Positions 8,221 to 16,310 of a DNA stretch of 27,972 bases are shown one piece after another. Within the stretch, counting starts at the first letter, position 1. Each line of letters starts with the position of its first letter. The position numbers were made by a program, and so were the translations under genes. Origin of the DNA: Deltaproteobacteria bacterium (GTDB taxonomy: Bacteria; Desulfobacterota; Syntrophia; Syntrophales; UBA2192); NCBI GenBank assembly GCA_026388445.1, contig JAPLJU010000059.1, positions 1 through 27,972 of the forward strand, written 5' to 3'. Under the pieces are notes generated by a model. The model searched no databases. It had not been told where the DNA came from and saw nothing but the letters and a program-made list of their open reading frames with translations.

Positions 8221-9423
8221 TTAGATTTTTAACAGGTGCCCCATTTTTTCCTTTTTCGTCTTCAGGTAGCGGATGTTGACCTTGTTCGGCTGCATCTCGA
8301 TGGGAACTCTCTCCACGATGGTCATCCCGTAGCCTTCGAGACCGACAACCTTTTTGGGGTTATTGGTGAGAAGGCGGATTTTTCTCACACCGAGATTCAC
8401 GAGGATCTGGGCCCCGATACCGTAATCCCTCAGGTCTTCCTTGAAGCCGAGCTCGAGGTTGGCCTCCACCGTGTCCTTGCCGAGTTCCTGCAATTCGTAG
8501 GCCTTGACTTTGTTGACGAGACCGATGCCCCGCCCTTCCTGGTGCATGTACACGATGACGCCCTTGCCCTCCTTGGCGACCATCTCCATGGCCGTCTGGA
8601 GCTGCTCCCCGCAGTCGCATCGCATGGAGCCGAAGACATCCCCCGTCAGACATTCGGAATGAACCCTCACCAGCACCTCGTCGCCGGGCTGGATGTCTCC
8701 CTTGACGAGGGCGAGGTGCTTCATCTCGTCGACGTCGTTCTCATAGACGATGAGCTTGAATTCGCCGCCGTAAAGGGTGGGCAGCTTCGCCGTTGCAGCC
8801 CTGCGCACCAGGGATTCGTTTTTCATCCGGTAGGTGATCAGGTCGGCGATGGCGGCGAGCGGCAGGGCGTGTTTTTTTGCGAAGATTTCGAGGTCGGGCA
8901 TCCGGGCCATGGAACCGTCGTCGTTCATAATCTCGCAGATGACCCCTGTGGATTTCAATCCCGCCAGCCTCGCAAGGTCGACGGACCCCTCCGTCTGCCC
9001 CGTCCTGACGAGCACACCACCCTTCCTGGCCAGGATCGGGAAAATGTGGCCGGGGCTCACGATGTCCTCGGGTTTTGCGTCATCGGCAATGGCCGCACGG
9101 ACCGTCGTGGCACGATCGGCGGCAGAGATGCCGGTGGTGACGCCGCGCTTGGCCTCGATCGAGACTGTGAAGGCCGTCTTGAATCGGGACTGGTTGTCTG
9201 AGACCATCATGGGAATCTTCAGCCGCTCCATGAATTCGTCGCTGAGGGTGAGGCAGATCAACCCGCGCCCGTACCTGGCCATGAAGTTGATGGCCTCGGG
9301 TGTGACAAACTCCGAGGCCATGCAGAGATCCCCTTCATTTTCCCGGTCTTCGTCATCGACCAAGATGATCATTTTGCCGTTTCGGATATCTTCAATTGCG
9401 TCTGCGATATTGCTCGTTGCCAT
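8221..9423 (-). CDS. ribBA: Bifunctional DHBP synthase / GTP cyclohydrolase II
   Basis: A 400-residue fusion. Residues about 1-200 are 3,4-dihydroxy-2-butanone-4-phosphate synthase (LVDDEDRENEGDL acidic metal site, GITTGISAADRATT-like segment). Residues about 205-400 are GTP cyclohydrolase II, with zinc ligands in SECLTGDVFGSMRCDCGEQL, HQEGRGIGL, and GIGAQIL...LTNNPKK near the end. It therefore supplies both precursors of riboflavin, from ribulose 5-phosphate and GTP. One oddity: the segment usually written GHTEA in DHBP synthase reads GQTEG here (RTGQTEGSVDLARLAGL). I believe related RibBA proteins share this, but could not check. It sits between ribE and ribH. Confidence 0.97.
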   Translation of the reverse strand: MATSNIADAIEDIRNGKMIILVDDEDRENEGDLCMASEFVTPEAINFMARYGRGLICLTLSDEFMERLKIPMMVSDNQSRFKTAFTVSIEAKRGVTTGISAADRATTVRAAIADDAKPEDIVSPGHIFPILARKGGVLVRTGQTEGSVDLARLAGLKSTGVICEIMNDDGSMARMPDLEIFAKKHALPLAAIADLITYRMKNESLVRRAATAKLPTLYGGEFKLIVYENDVDEMKHLALVKGDIQPGDEVLVRVHSECLTGDVFGSMRCDCGEQLQTAMEMVAKEGKGVIVYMHQEGRGIGLVNKVKAYELQELGKDTVEANLELGFKEDLRDYGIGAQILVNLGVRKIRLLTNNPKKVVGLEGYGMTIVERVPIEMQPNKVNIRYLKTKKEKMGHLLKI

Positions 9424-9447
9424 AGTGCACCTTGATTGGATCCGTGG

Positions 9448-10083
9448 TTATTTCAAGAAACCGTGTTTCGCCAGAAACTGCATGTCCACACCCTTCTCCG
9501 GGTTCAAAAGCTTCTCCACGTATTTCCCGAGGATGTCCGTCTCGATGTTGACGGGATCCCCCGCCTTCTTGAACGACAGGGTGGTGTTCTCTATCGTGTG
9601 TGGAATGATATTAACATAAAATCGGTCTTTAGCATATCGGTTGACCGTCAGGCTGATCCCGTCAACGGCGATAGACCCTTTTTCCACGATGTAACGGCCC
9701 AGACCCTCCTCCACGGTCACGCCCAGGACGATGGATCCCGATTTCGGGGTCCTCTCGACGATTTTTCCAGGACCATCGATGTGACCGAGGACGAGGTGCC
9801 CGCCCAGGAAATCCGTCAGCCGGAGGGCTTTTTCCAGATTGACCCGTTCCCCCGCTTTCAGGAACTGCAGATTGGTCCTCGCGAGCGTCTCGGTCGACAC
9901 ATCGGCACTGAAGACCTGGCCGGAGAGCGTCGTGATCGTGAGGCACACCCCGTTGACGGCGATACTGTCTCCCCGCTTCAGATCATTCAGGGGAAGCACC
10001 GTTTCCACCCCGATGAGGGCGTCCTGACCCTGACGGGTCATCTTCCTGACCGTACCCAGTCCCTGAATGATGCCGGTAAACAT
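9448..10083 (-). CDS. ribE: Riboflavin synthase, alpha subunit
   Basis: A 211-residue protein with two tandem lumazine-binding repeats, the hallmark of riboflavin synthase. It starts MFTGIIQGLGTV, and each half carries a conserved block: GDSIAVNGVCLTIT with FSADVSTETLARTNL in the first, GHIDGPGKI and GSIAVDGISLTVN in the second. It dismutates two 6,7-dimethyl-8-ribityllumazine molecules into riboflavin and 5-amino-6-ribitylaminouracil. It starts only four bases after the nrdR stop, so it is cotranscribed with nrdR. The ribD gene, normally present just upstream in this cluster type, is absent. Confidence 0.96.
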   Translation of the reverse strand: MFTGIIQGLGTVRKMTRQGQDALIGVETVLPLNDLKRGDSIAVNGVCLTITTLSGQVFSADVSTETLARTNLQFLKAGERVNLEKALRLTDFLGGHLVLGHIDGPGKIVERTPKSGSIVLGVTVEEGLGRYIVEKGSIAVDGISLTVNRYAKDRFYVNIIPHTIENTTLSFKKAGDPVNIETDILGKYVEKLLNPEKGVDMQFLAKHGFLK

Positions 10084-10087
10084 GGCT

Positions 10088-10615
10088 TTAACCCGAGCTT
10101 CGACGAGAATCCTTTTCTTCCGCAGGCTTTTCGGCGCGTGCCTTGTTTTCGCCCTTGTCCTCTTTGAGGTTCAGAATGCCCTTCAGCTCCTCGAGGAATT
10201 CGGTGGCGTCACGAAACTGCCGGTAGACCGACGCGAACCGGACGTAAGCCACTTTGTCGAGGTTGTGCAGTTCCGCCATGACCCGCTCACCGATAAAGGA
10301 GGAAGGTATTTCCTTTGCCTGGGATTCCTGGCAGGCCTGTTCGATGCGATCCACGGCGGCCTCGATGGCATCCATGCTGATCGGGCGCTTTTCACAGGCC
10401 TTTTTGATCCCCGACAGAATCTTGGACCGGTCGAAGGACTCGCGCCTGCCGTCCTTCTTGACGACCACGGGGAGGACCTCCTCGACATATTCATAGGTGG
10501 TGAACCGTTTGCTGCAGCCGAGGCACTCCCTGCGGCGCCGGATGGCGTTGCCTTCCTTGCTGATGCGGGAGTCGATCACCTTGTTCGCCGGATTGGCGCA
10601 GAAAGGGCATTTCAT
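10088..10615 (-). CDS. nrdR: Transcriptional repressor NrdR
   Basis: A 175-residue protein with an N-terminal zinc ribbon (CPFC at residues 3-6 and CLGC around 32-35) and an ATP-cone domain (VVKKDGRRESFDRSKILSGIKKAC). NrdR senses ATP/dATP and represses ribonucleotide reductase genes at NrdR boxes. The C-terminus after YRQFRDATEFLEEL is a charged, low-complexity extension of about 25 residues (KEDKGENKARAEKPAEEKDSRR), somewhat longer than usual. The start overlaps the preceding dCMP deaminase stop as ATGA. No NrdR box is evident near it, and no ribonucleotide reductase gene is in the window. Confidence 0.96.
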   Translation of the reverse strand: MKCPFCANPANKVIDSRISKEGNAIRRRRECLGCSKRFTTYEYVEEVLPVVVKKDGRRESFDRSKILSGIKKACEKRPISMDAIEAAVDRIEQACQESQAKEIPSSFIGERVMAELHNLDKVAYVRFASVYRQFRDATEFLEELKGILNLKEDKGENKARAEKPAEEKDSRRSSG

Positions 10616-11106
10616 AATTTCTTTGCCTCGATACCGGTTTCCTCGAGCATCTGCTCGGCCAGCTTGTCGCTGTAGCCTTCCCGGTACACGATGTTTGTGA
10701 TCCCGGCGTTGATAATCATCTTCAGGCAGATCGCACAGGGATGGCTGGTACAGTAGAGCGTCGCCCCCTTGATGCTCACGCCGTGTACGGCGGCCTGGAT
10801 GATCGCGTTCTGCTCCGCGTGGAGGCCGCGGCAGAGCTCGTGACGCTCCCCCGAAGAAATCTTTAGTTTCTCCCTCAGGCAGCCCGTCTCCAGGCAGTGG
10901 CGCAGCCCGCTGGGCGCGCCGTTATAACCCGTCGTGAGGAGTCGCTTATCCTTGACGATGACGGCCCCGACCCCGCGCCTCAGGCACGTGGATCGCCTGG
11001 CGACGAGTGCCACGATGTCCAGGAAGTACTCGTCCCAGCTGGGGCGGGTCCTCGGCATCGCGAGCTTGGTGACCGTCTTGGACTTGGCGTTCGGTTTTTG
11101 AGCCAT
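10612..11106 (-). CDS. Deoxycytidylate (dCMP) deaminase
   Basis: A protein of about 164 residues of the zinc-dependent cytidine/deoxycytidylate deaminase family, converting dCMP to dUMP for dTTP synthesis. The catalytic HAE (GLHAEQNAI) and PCAIC (TSHPCAICLKM) motifs are intact. A second Cys/His-rich region (HCLETGCLRE...ERHELC) matches the structural zinc site of dCMP deaminases. The family core begins at RPSWDEYFLDI. I chose the ATG at 11106, six bases after the glyA stop and preceded by AGGAAAG. An in-frame ATG at 11058 is an alternative. The open frame that continues upstream of 11106 merely reads through glyA in another frame. The stop overlaps the nrdR start. Confidence 0.92.
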   Translation of the reverse strand: MAQKPNAKSKTVTKLAMPRTRPSWDEYFLDIVALVARRSTCLRRGVGAVIVKDKRLLTTGYNGAPSGLRHCLETGCLREKLKISSGERHELCRGLHAEQNAIIQAAVHGVSIKGATLYCTSHPCAICLKMIINAGITNIVYREGYSDKLAEQMLEETGIEAKKL

Positions 11107-11111
11107 CTTTC

Positions 11112-12365
11112 CTACTTGCGGAGGATCCGGTCCCTGTAGAGGGGAAACTTCTCGCAAAGGGTCCGGACCTTCTCCCGCACTTCCTTCTGACGGTTCTCGT
11201 CCTTGGTGTCCTTCAGGATATAGGCGATGAGCCGGCCGATGGTCTTCATCTCCGCCTCCTTCATTCCCCGGGTGGTGATAGCCGGTGTCCCCATCCGAAC
11301 GCCGCTGGTCACCTGGGGGCCTTTCGTGTCGAAGGGGATCATGTTCTTGTTGGCGGTGATCCCTGCCTTGTCCAGGGCCGCACCCCCTTCCATACCCGTA
11401 ATCCCCTTGTCGGTGAGGTCGATAAGCATGAGGTGGTTGTCCGTGCCCCCGGAGACAAGGCGGAAGCCCTCGGCGACCAGTGTTTCGGCCAGCGTTCTGG
11501 CATTCTTGATCAGCTGGTGCTGGTACTGTTTGAACTCTTCCGTCAGCGCTTCCTTCAAGGCAACGGCCTTCGCGGCGATGATGTGCATCAGCGGGCCGCC
11601 CTGGCTTCCGGGGAAGACACGGCTGTCCAGGACCTTGGCATGGTCGTGTCGGCACATGATGAGACCGCCTCTCGGTCCCCGGAGTGTCTTATGCGTTGTC
11701 GTCGTCACAAACTCGCAGAGGGGGATCGGCGTGGGGTGAATGCCCACGGCCACCATGCCCGCGACGTGCGCGATGTCGGCCATGACTAAGGCTCCTACCT
11801 GGTCGGCAATAGCCCTGAAAGGCTCAAAAGGGATCGTCCGGGAATAGGCGCTTGCGCCCACGACGATGATCTTGGGGCGGTATTTCTTGGCCTGGGATTC
11901 CACCTCGTTGAAGTCGATGGTTTCGGTTTTACGGTCCACGCCGTAATGGACGACATTGTAGAGCCTTCCCGAGAAATTCGCCGGGCTTCCGTGGGAGAGA
12001 TGACCGCCATGGGCGAGGTTCATACCGAGGATGGTGTCTCCCGGCTGCAGGGTGGCGAAGTAGACGGCCATGTTGGCCTGCGTTCCGGAGTGGGGTTGGA
12101 CGTTGACGTGGTCACAGCCGAAGAGCTTTTTACACCGCTCGATGGCCAGTGCCTCGACGACATCGACATACTCGCAGCCGTAGTAATATCTCTTACCCGG
12201 GTAGCCCTCGGCGTACTTGTTCGTCATGATGCATCCCTGGGCCTCCAGCACGGCCTCATCGACAAAATTCTCCGAGGGGATGAGCTCCAGCTTTTCCGCC
12301 TGTCTCTTGGTTTCCTGCCAGATGGCCTCTGCGACTTCGGGGTCGATTTTCTTTAACATGGACAT
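11112..12365 (-). CDS. glyA: Serine hydroxymethyltransferase
   Basis: A 417-residue PLP enzyme interconverting serine and glycine with transfer of a one-carbon unit to tetrahydrofolate. The family signatures are clear: ELIPSENFV, YAEGYPGKRYYGG-like segment (here KRYYYGCEYVD), QPHSGTQANMAVY, and the PLP-lysine site VTTTTHKTLRGPRGG at about residue 230. Length is typical. It lies between rpiB and the dCMP deaminase, so the run glyA-dCMP deaminase-nrdR groups genes for thymidylate and deoxynucleotide supply. Confidence 0.98.
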   Translation of the reverse strand: MSMLKKIDPEVAEAIWQETKRQAEKLELIPSENFVDEAVLEAQGCIMTNKYAEGYPGKRYYYGCEYVDVVEALAIERCKKLFGCDHVNVQPHSGTQANMAVYFATLQPGDTILGMNLAHGGHLSHGSPANFSGRLYNVVHYGVDRKTETIDFNEVESQAKKYRPKIIVVGASAYSRTIPFEPFRAIADQVGALVMADIAHVAGMVAVGIHPTPIPLCEFVTTTTHKTLRGPRGGLIMCRHDHAKVLDSRVFPGSQGGPLMHIIAAKAVALKEALTEEFKQYQHQLIKNARTLAETLVAEGFRLVSGGTDNHLMLIDLTDKGITGMEGGAALDKAGITANKNMIPFDTKGPQVTSGVRMGTPAITTRGMKEAEMKTIGRLIAYILKDTKDENRQKEVREKVRTLCEKFPLYRDRILRK

Positions 12366-12392
12366 GTTGTGTGATGATTCCTCCTTGTTCGT

Positions 12393-12848
12393 CTAATACT
12401 TCCCGCTGAGACGCCTCTCGATGTCCCGGATCTTGTCCACGCGGGCTTTATGGCGGCCGCCCTCGAAGTCCGTCTCCAGCCATATCTTTAAAATTCCCTG
12501 AGCGGTCTCCGTGTCTGTCCGCCGCTCCGCGAAAGCGATGATGTTGGTGTCGTTGTGGCACCGGCTGATGCGGGCCGTTTCTTCATCGAGGCAGACCACG
12601 GCCCGGACATTGGGGAATTTGTTGGCCACGATGGCCATGCCGACGCCGGAGCCGCAGACGAGGATCCCTCTCTGGAACTGCCCCATGGAGACCGCCTCGG
12701 CCACCTTGACGGCATAATCGGGGTAATCCGAAGCCTGGTCGCTGTGGGTCCCCACGTCGTGCACGCGCAAGCCCATGGTGCCCAGGAATTCTTTGAGTTC
12801 CTCCTTGAGGGAAAGCCCCGCGTGGTCCGATCCTATCACGATTTTCAT
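12393..12848 (-). CDS. rpiB: Ribose-5-phosphate isomerase B
   Basis: A 151-residue protein of the RpiB/LacA/LacB family, interconverting ribose 5-phosphate and ribulose 5-phosphate. It starts MKIVIGSDHAGLSLKEEL and has the active-site loop VCGSGVGMAIVANK with its catalytic Cys, followed by RCHNDTNIIAFAERR. I chose the ATG at 12848, preceded by GAGGT and 10 bases after the fabF stop. The frame is open further upstream but that extension falls inside fabF and has no family similarity. Ribulose 5-phosphate is also the RibBA substrate, though the co-location is probably historical. Confidence 0.96.
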   Translation of the reverse strand: MKIVIGSDHAGLSLKEELKEFLGTMGLRVHDVGTHSDQASDYPDYAVKVAEAVSMGQFQRGILVCGSGVGMAIVANKFPNVRAVVCLDEETARISRCHNDTNIIAFAERRTDTETAQGILKIWLETDFEGGRHKARVDKIRDIERRLSGKY

Positions 12849-12858
12849 GGCCCGACCT

Positions 12859-14100
12859 CTACCCCGCAAACTTTTTGAAGAGCAGGACGGCATTCACGCC
12901 GCCAAACCCGAAGGTGTTGGAGAGAGCCGCCCGCACGTCCCGCTTTCTCGACTGATGAGGGACGTAATCGAGATCACATTCCGCGTCCGGGTGGTCCAGG
13001 TTGATCGTCGGGGGAACCACCCCTTCGTGTATGGCCTTAACACACACAATGGCCTCCAGCCCCCCGGCTCCGCCCAGGAGATGTCCCGTCATGGACTTCG
13101 TGGAACTCACCAGAAGATTCCGGCTGTGAGCTCCGAAGACCGCCTTGATCGCCTGCGTCTCGTAGAGATCATTGAGCGGCGTCGAGGTCCCGTGGGCGTT
13201 GATGTAACCGATCTCTTCGGGCGCCACGCCTGCATCCTGCAGCGCGAGCCGCATGGATCTTGCAGCCCCTTCGTGGCCCGGCGGCGGCGCCGCCATGTGA
13301 AAGGCGTCGCTTGTCAACCCGAAGCCTGCAAGCTCCGCGTAAATCCGCGCGCCCCTCTTCAGGGCATGGCTCAGTTCTTCCAGGATGAGGATCCCGCAGC
13401 CTTCCCCGATGACGAAGCCGTCACGGTCTTTGTCGAAAGGACGGCTGGCCTTTTCGGGTGCGTCGTTTCTCACGGAAAGCGCCCGCATGGCGCTGAAGCC
13501 GGCCACCGTCAGCGGGGAGATGGCGGCTTCGGTGCCGCCGGCAATCATGATGTCGGCATATCCCAGGGCAACCGTTCGAGAGGCATCGCCCAAGGCGTTG
13601 GTCCCTGCCGCACAGGCCGTGACGGTGCAGCTAATAGGGCCCTTGGCCCCGAACCGGATCGAGACGTGACCGGCGGCGAGATTCGCGAGGGCCGACGGTA
13701 CGGCAAAAGGGGAGAGCTTCACCGGTCCCGGCTGCTGCATCGCTTCCTTCAATTTCTCAATCGTCGTGATGCCCCCGATGCCCGATCCGATGATGACGCC
13801 CGTCCTCTCGGCGTTTCCGTTTCCAATGGTAAGCCTGGCGTCGGCAAGGGCCATCTCGGCCGAGGCCAGGGCGTAGATGATGAAGTTGTCGTAGCGCCGG
13901 AGCTCTTTCTTGTTGACGAACTGAAGGGGGTCGAAGTTCTTCAGTTCTCCGGCGATCCGGGTCTGGAAGTTGGAAGCGTCGAATCGGGTGATGGGCCCGA
14001 TGCCAGATCGGCCGGCGCACAGGGCCCCCCAAAAATCGCTGACATTGTTGCCCAGCGGGTTTACCGTGCCGAGCCCCGTTATGACCACCCTGCGCTTCAA
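12859..14100 (-). CDS. fabF: 3-oxoacyl-[acyl-carrier-protein] synthase II
   Basis: A 413-residue condensing enzyme that elongates acyl-ACP with malonyl-ACP. It starts KRRVVITGLGTVNPLG. The catalytic Cys163 lies in CTVTACAAGTNAL, and the two catalytic histidines lie in NAHGTSTPLND and SMTGHLLGGAGG. The GFGGVNAVLLF segment ends the fold. All catalytic residues are present and the length is normal. It follows acpP with an 18-base gap, in the standard fabG-acpP-fabF order. Confidence 0.98.
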   Translation of the reverse strand: MKRRVVITGLGTVNPLGNNVSDFWGALCAGRSGIGPITRFDASNFQTRIAGELKNFDPLQFVNKKELRRYDNFIIYALASAEMALADARLTIGNGNAERTGVIIGSGIGGITTIEKLKEAMQQPGPVKLSPFAVPSALANLAAGHVSIRFGAKGPISCTVTACAAGTNALGDASRTVALGYADIMIAGGTEAAISPLTVAGFSAMRALSVRNDAPEKASRPFDKDRDGFVIGEGCGILILEELSHALKRGARIYAELAGFGLTSDAFHMAAPPPGHEGAARSMRLALQDAGVAPEEIGYINAHGTSTPLNDLYETQAIKAVFGAHSRNLLVSSTKSMTGHLLGGAGGLEAIVCVKAIHEGVVPPTINLDHPDAECDLDYVPHQSRKRDVRAALSNTFGFGGVNAVLLFKKFAG

Positions 14101-14119
14101 TCCCTTTCTCCGGTCTTTC

Positions 14120-14362
14120 TCAGGTCAGTAACCCCTTCTTTTTTTTGATGAAGTTGATCGAATCCTGGATCGTGCGGATCTTTCGCAACTCCTCATCGGA
14201 GATCTCGATGCCGAAATTTTCCTCCAGGGCCATGATCAATTCGACGATATCCAGGGAATCCGCACCCAGATCATCGATGAATGAAGCCTCAAGGACACAC
14301 TCTTCCTTCGTGACATCCAGCTGCTCCATGATAATTTCCACGACCTTTTCTTCGATTGACAT
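14120..14362 (-). CDS. acpP: Acyl carrier protein
   Basis: An 80-residue acidic helical protein carrying the phosphopantetheine attachment Ser36 in DLGADSLDIVELIMALEENF. It carries growing acyl chains in fatty-acid synthesis. The start ATG is preceded by AGGAGGATGCGTTC. It lies between fabG and fabF as expected. The C-terminal KKKKGLLT tail is slightly longer and more basic than in the E. coli protein. Confidence 0.97.
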   Translation of the reverse strand: MSIEEKVVEIIMEQLDVTKEECVLEASFIDDLGADSLDIVELIMALEENFGIEISDEELRKIRTIQDSINFIKKKKGLLT

Positions 14363-14428
14363 GAACGCATCCTCCTTCTGTAAATCAGTATGTCCTTCCG
14401 CTCTGTGTCCCTGGGGATCAGAGAATTC

Positions 14429-14479
14429 GGGGTCCCGTGATCGCTTCGTCCGTTCGGCAAACGGCCTCCGGGATTCCCC
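14429..14479 (-). other. Possible structured leader of acpP
   Basis: The 132-base gap between fabG and acpP holds, in the direction of transcription, a possible imperfect hairpin. Its outer arms are GGGGAATCCCG and CGGGACCCC (two-base bulge). A small inner stem is CCGTT / AACGG. It has no U-run and matches no RNA family I recognise. It may be chance, or it may contribute to the high expression acpP usually needs. Confidence 0.25.
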
Positions 14480-14494
14480 GGGGTGGGTCCGGTC

Positions 14495-15250
14495 CTACAT
14501 GTAAAGCCCCCCGTTGACGTGGATGACCTGGCCCGTGATGTAAGCGGCTTCCTCCGTCGCCAGAAAGGCGACGATACCGGCCACGTCTTCCGGTGTACCC
14601 AGTTTCGCGAGGGGGATTTGTTCTTTTATCTGCTCCCTGACCTCTTCCGGCAGGGATTTCGTCATGTCCGTCACGATGAATCCCGGGGCCACGGCATTGA
14701 CGCAGATATTTCGAGGGCCGAGTTCCCGGGCCAGTGATTTTGTCAGCCCGATGATTCCCGCCTTTGACGCACTGTAGTTGACCTGGCCGGCATTTCCGGA
14801 CTCCGCGACGACGGAGGTGATGTTGATGATCCGTCCCCATCGACGCTTCATCATGGAATAGGCAACAGCGCGGCAGCAGTTGTAGGTCCCCGTCAGGTTC
14901 GTCCGGATCACCGATTCCCAGTCCTCGTCTTTCATCCGGACCAGAAGCCCGTCGGCCGACGTGCCGGCGTTATTGACCAGGATATCGATTCTCCCTTTTC
15001 GGGAGATCATGTCCGCGATCAGCTTTCGGGTTCCTTCCGCGTCGGCGACGTCAAACGGGACGACCTCCCCGTTGCCACCCTGCTTCCGGATCAGGGTAAG
15101 CGTCTCTTCGGCCGCTGCGAGGTTCTTTGCGTAATTGACGATGGCATAAGCCCCCACGGCTGACAGCTTCAGGGCGATTGCCCTGCCGATACCTCTTGAG
15201 CCTCCCGTGATGAGGGCCACTCTTTCCTGGAGTGAGGGGTTATTTTTCAT
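14495..15250 (-). CDS. fabG: 3-oxoacyl-[acyl-carrier-protein] reductase
   Basis: A 251-residue short-chain dehydrogenase/reductase that reduces 3-oxoacyl-ACP with NADPH. The Rossmann motif GGSRGIG is at 16-22, NNAG at 93-96, and the catalytic triad is Ser146 (NITSV), Tyr159 and Lys163 (YSASK). The C-terminal AAYITGQVIHVNGGLYM is typical of FabG. The start overlaps the fabD stop as ATGA, so its translation normally depends on ribosomes finishing fabD. That matters because fabD here is broken. Confidence 0.97.
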   Translation of the reverse strand: MKNNPSLQERVALITGGSRGIGRAIALKLSAVGAYAIVNYAKNLAAAEETLTLIRKQGGNGEVVPFDVADAEGTRKLIADMISRKGRIDILVNNAGTSADGLLVRMKDEDWESVIRTNLTGTYNCCRAVAYSMMKRRWGRIINITSVVAESGNAGQVNYSASKAGIIGLTKSLARELGPRNICVNAVAPGFIVTDMTKSLPEEVREQIKEQIPLAKLGTPEDVAGIVAFLATEEAAYITGQVIHVNGGLYM

Positions 15251-16070
15251 GTGCTGAGAAACTCCAGAGTTTTCTTCAGTGAATCCCCGTCCTCCACGTT
15301 GAGCATCCGGATCCGGCCATCGATCCTCTTGGATAAGGCCGACAGTATTTTACGGGGGCCCACTTCAACGATCGTGTCTATACCCATGAGGACCATCTTT
15401 TCGATCGTTTCCTGCCATCTTACGGGCGCGCTGATGTGATGGACCAGCAGGTCTTTTGTTTTGTCCGGCGCGTGAACCACCGCGGGATCGACGTTTGAAA
15501 GAACGGGAATATCGCCCTGACGAATCTCCACGCGTTCCAGGTCCTCCCTGAACCGCCCGGCGGCTTCGACCAGCAAACCGCAGTGAAAGGGGACACTTAA
15601 GGGAAGCCGGATTGCCCGCTTGGCTCCCTTTTCCCTGGCCCGGCTCGTGACCGAATCCACGCCGGCGGTTAAGCCCGAGACAACGGTCTGGTCGGGCGAA
15701 TTGAAGATCGCGGGTGTCACCACGCCGTTCTTCCGGGAGACCTCCCGGCAGAGACTCCCCACCACCGGCCGCTCCAGGCCGATGATGGCCGCCATGGATC
15801 CCACGCCCACGGGGACGGCCTCCTGCTGATATCTGCTGCGAGAGTGAACGAGCCTCAGGGCTCCAGGGTCAGGATCGTCATCTGCGTGTTGATGGTAAGA
15901 TCCAGTTCCTCCTGGGGACCTTCAAAGCAGAGGGCTGCCACATCGAAACCCAGAACCTCCCGGGCCTCCGAGAAGGTGGATCGGACGATCTCGAAGCCGT
16001 TGTGGAGGTCCCGCCCCATCCCGACGTACTGTGCGCCCTGTCCGGGAAAGACAATGCCCAGCCTGTGCAT
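15247..16070 (-). pseudogene. fabD: Malonyl-CoA:ACP transacylase, internally deleted and frameshifted
   Basis: Two pieces of FabD lie in different frames. Piece one (16070-15855) starts with a good ribosome-binding site (AGGGGGA) and reads RLGIVFPGQGAQYVGMG to NTQMTILT, then LEP and TGA. Piece two resumes at about 15858 in another frame with ALRLVHSRSRYQQEAVPVGVG and continues to the normal C-terminus at 15247, with the active-site His in VPFHCGLL. Against the family about 40 residues are missing at the join, including the nucleophile motif GHSLGEY. The loss is not a multiple of three. The join falls in a small palindrome (GAGCC-CTGA-GGCTC). As read, the gene cannot make an active enzyme. FabD is normally essential, so a second copy, or an assembly error, must be considered. 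Confidence 0.88.
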
Positions 16071-16099
16071 GCGCTCCCCCTGGAGTCGGTCAATGAGGA

Positions 16100-16285
16100 T
16101 TAAGACTCTTTTTCAACGTTGATCACTTCCCTGCCTTTATAGGACCCACAGCTCGGGCAGGCGTGATGCGGCATTTTGGGTTCGTTGCACTGTGGACAGA
16201 CGGAGGTCGCCGGGAATTTGAGAAAATCATGAGAGCGCCTCTTGTCCCTTCTCGATTTTGAATGTCGTTTGACTGGATTCGGCAT
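16100..16285 (-). CDS. rpmF: 50S ribosomal protein L32
   Basis: A 61-residue basic protein matching L32: PNPVKRHSKSRRDKRRSHD, then a zinc-ribbon with two Cys pairs (CPQC and CPSC). The ATG at 16285 fits the family start, with AGG nine bases upstream. A TTG at 16294 would add three residues and is less likely. It follows the DUF177 gene, its standard partner. The usual next genes plsX and fabH are absent, and fabD begins only 29 bases after the stop. Confidence 0.95.
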   Translation of the reverse strand: MPNPVKRHSKSRRDKRRSHDFLKFPATSVCPQCNEPKMPHHACPSCGSYKGREVINVEKES

Positions 16286-16310
16286 AAAAATCAACCTACT
16301 TTCTTTGGTC

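Noticed and set aside
8236..9201. A 321-codon + strand frame opposite ribBA
   Set aside because: Antisense of a clear RibBA enzyme. Composition is that of reversed coding sequence.
9424..10615. Possible FMN riboswitch ahead of the rib genes
   Set aside because: The rib genes follow nrdR with a four-base gap, leaving no leader, and no FMN-aptamer-like conserved blocks are seen.
11107..11655. Upstream extension of the dCMP deaminase frame
   Set aside because: It runs through glyA in another frame and has no resemblance to deaminases. The real start is at 11106.
12775..14148. A 457-codon + strand frame opposite fabF and acpP
   Set aside because: fabF is complete with all catalytic residues, so this frame is its antisense shadow.
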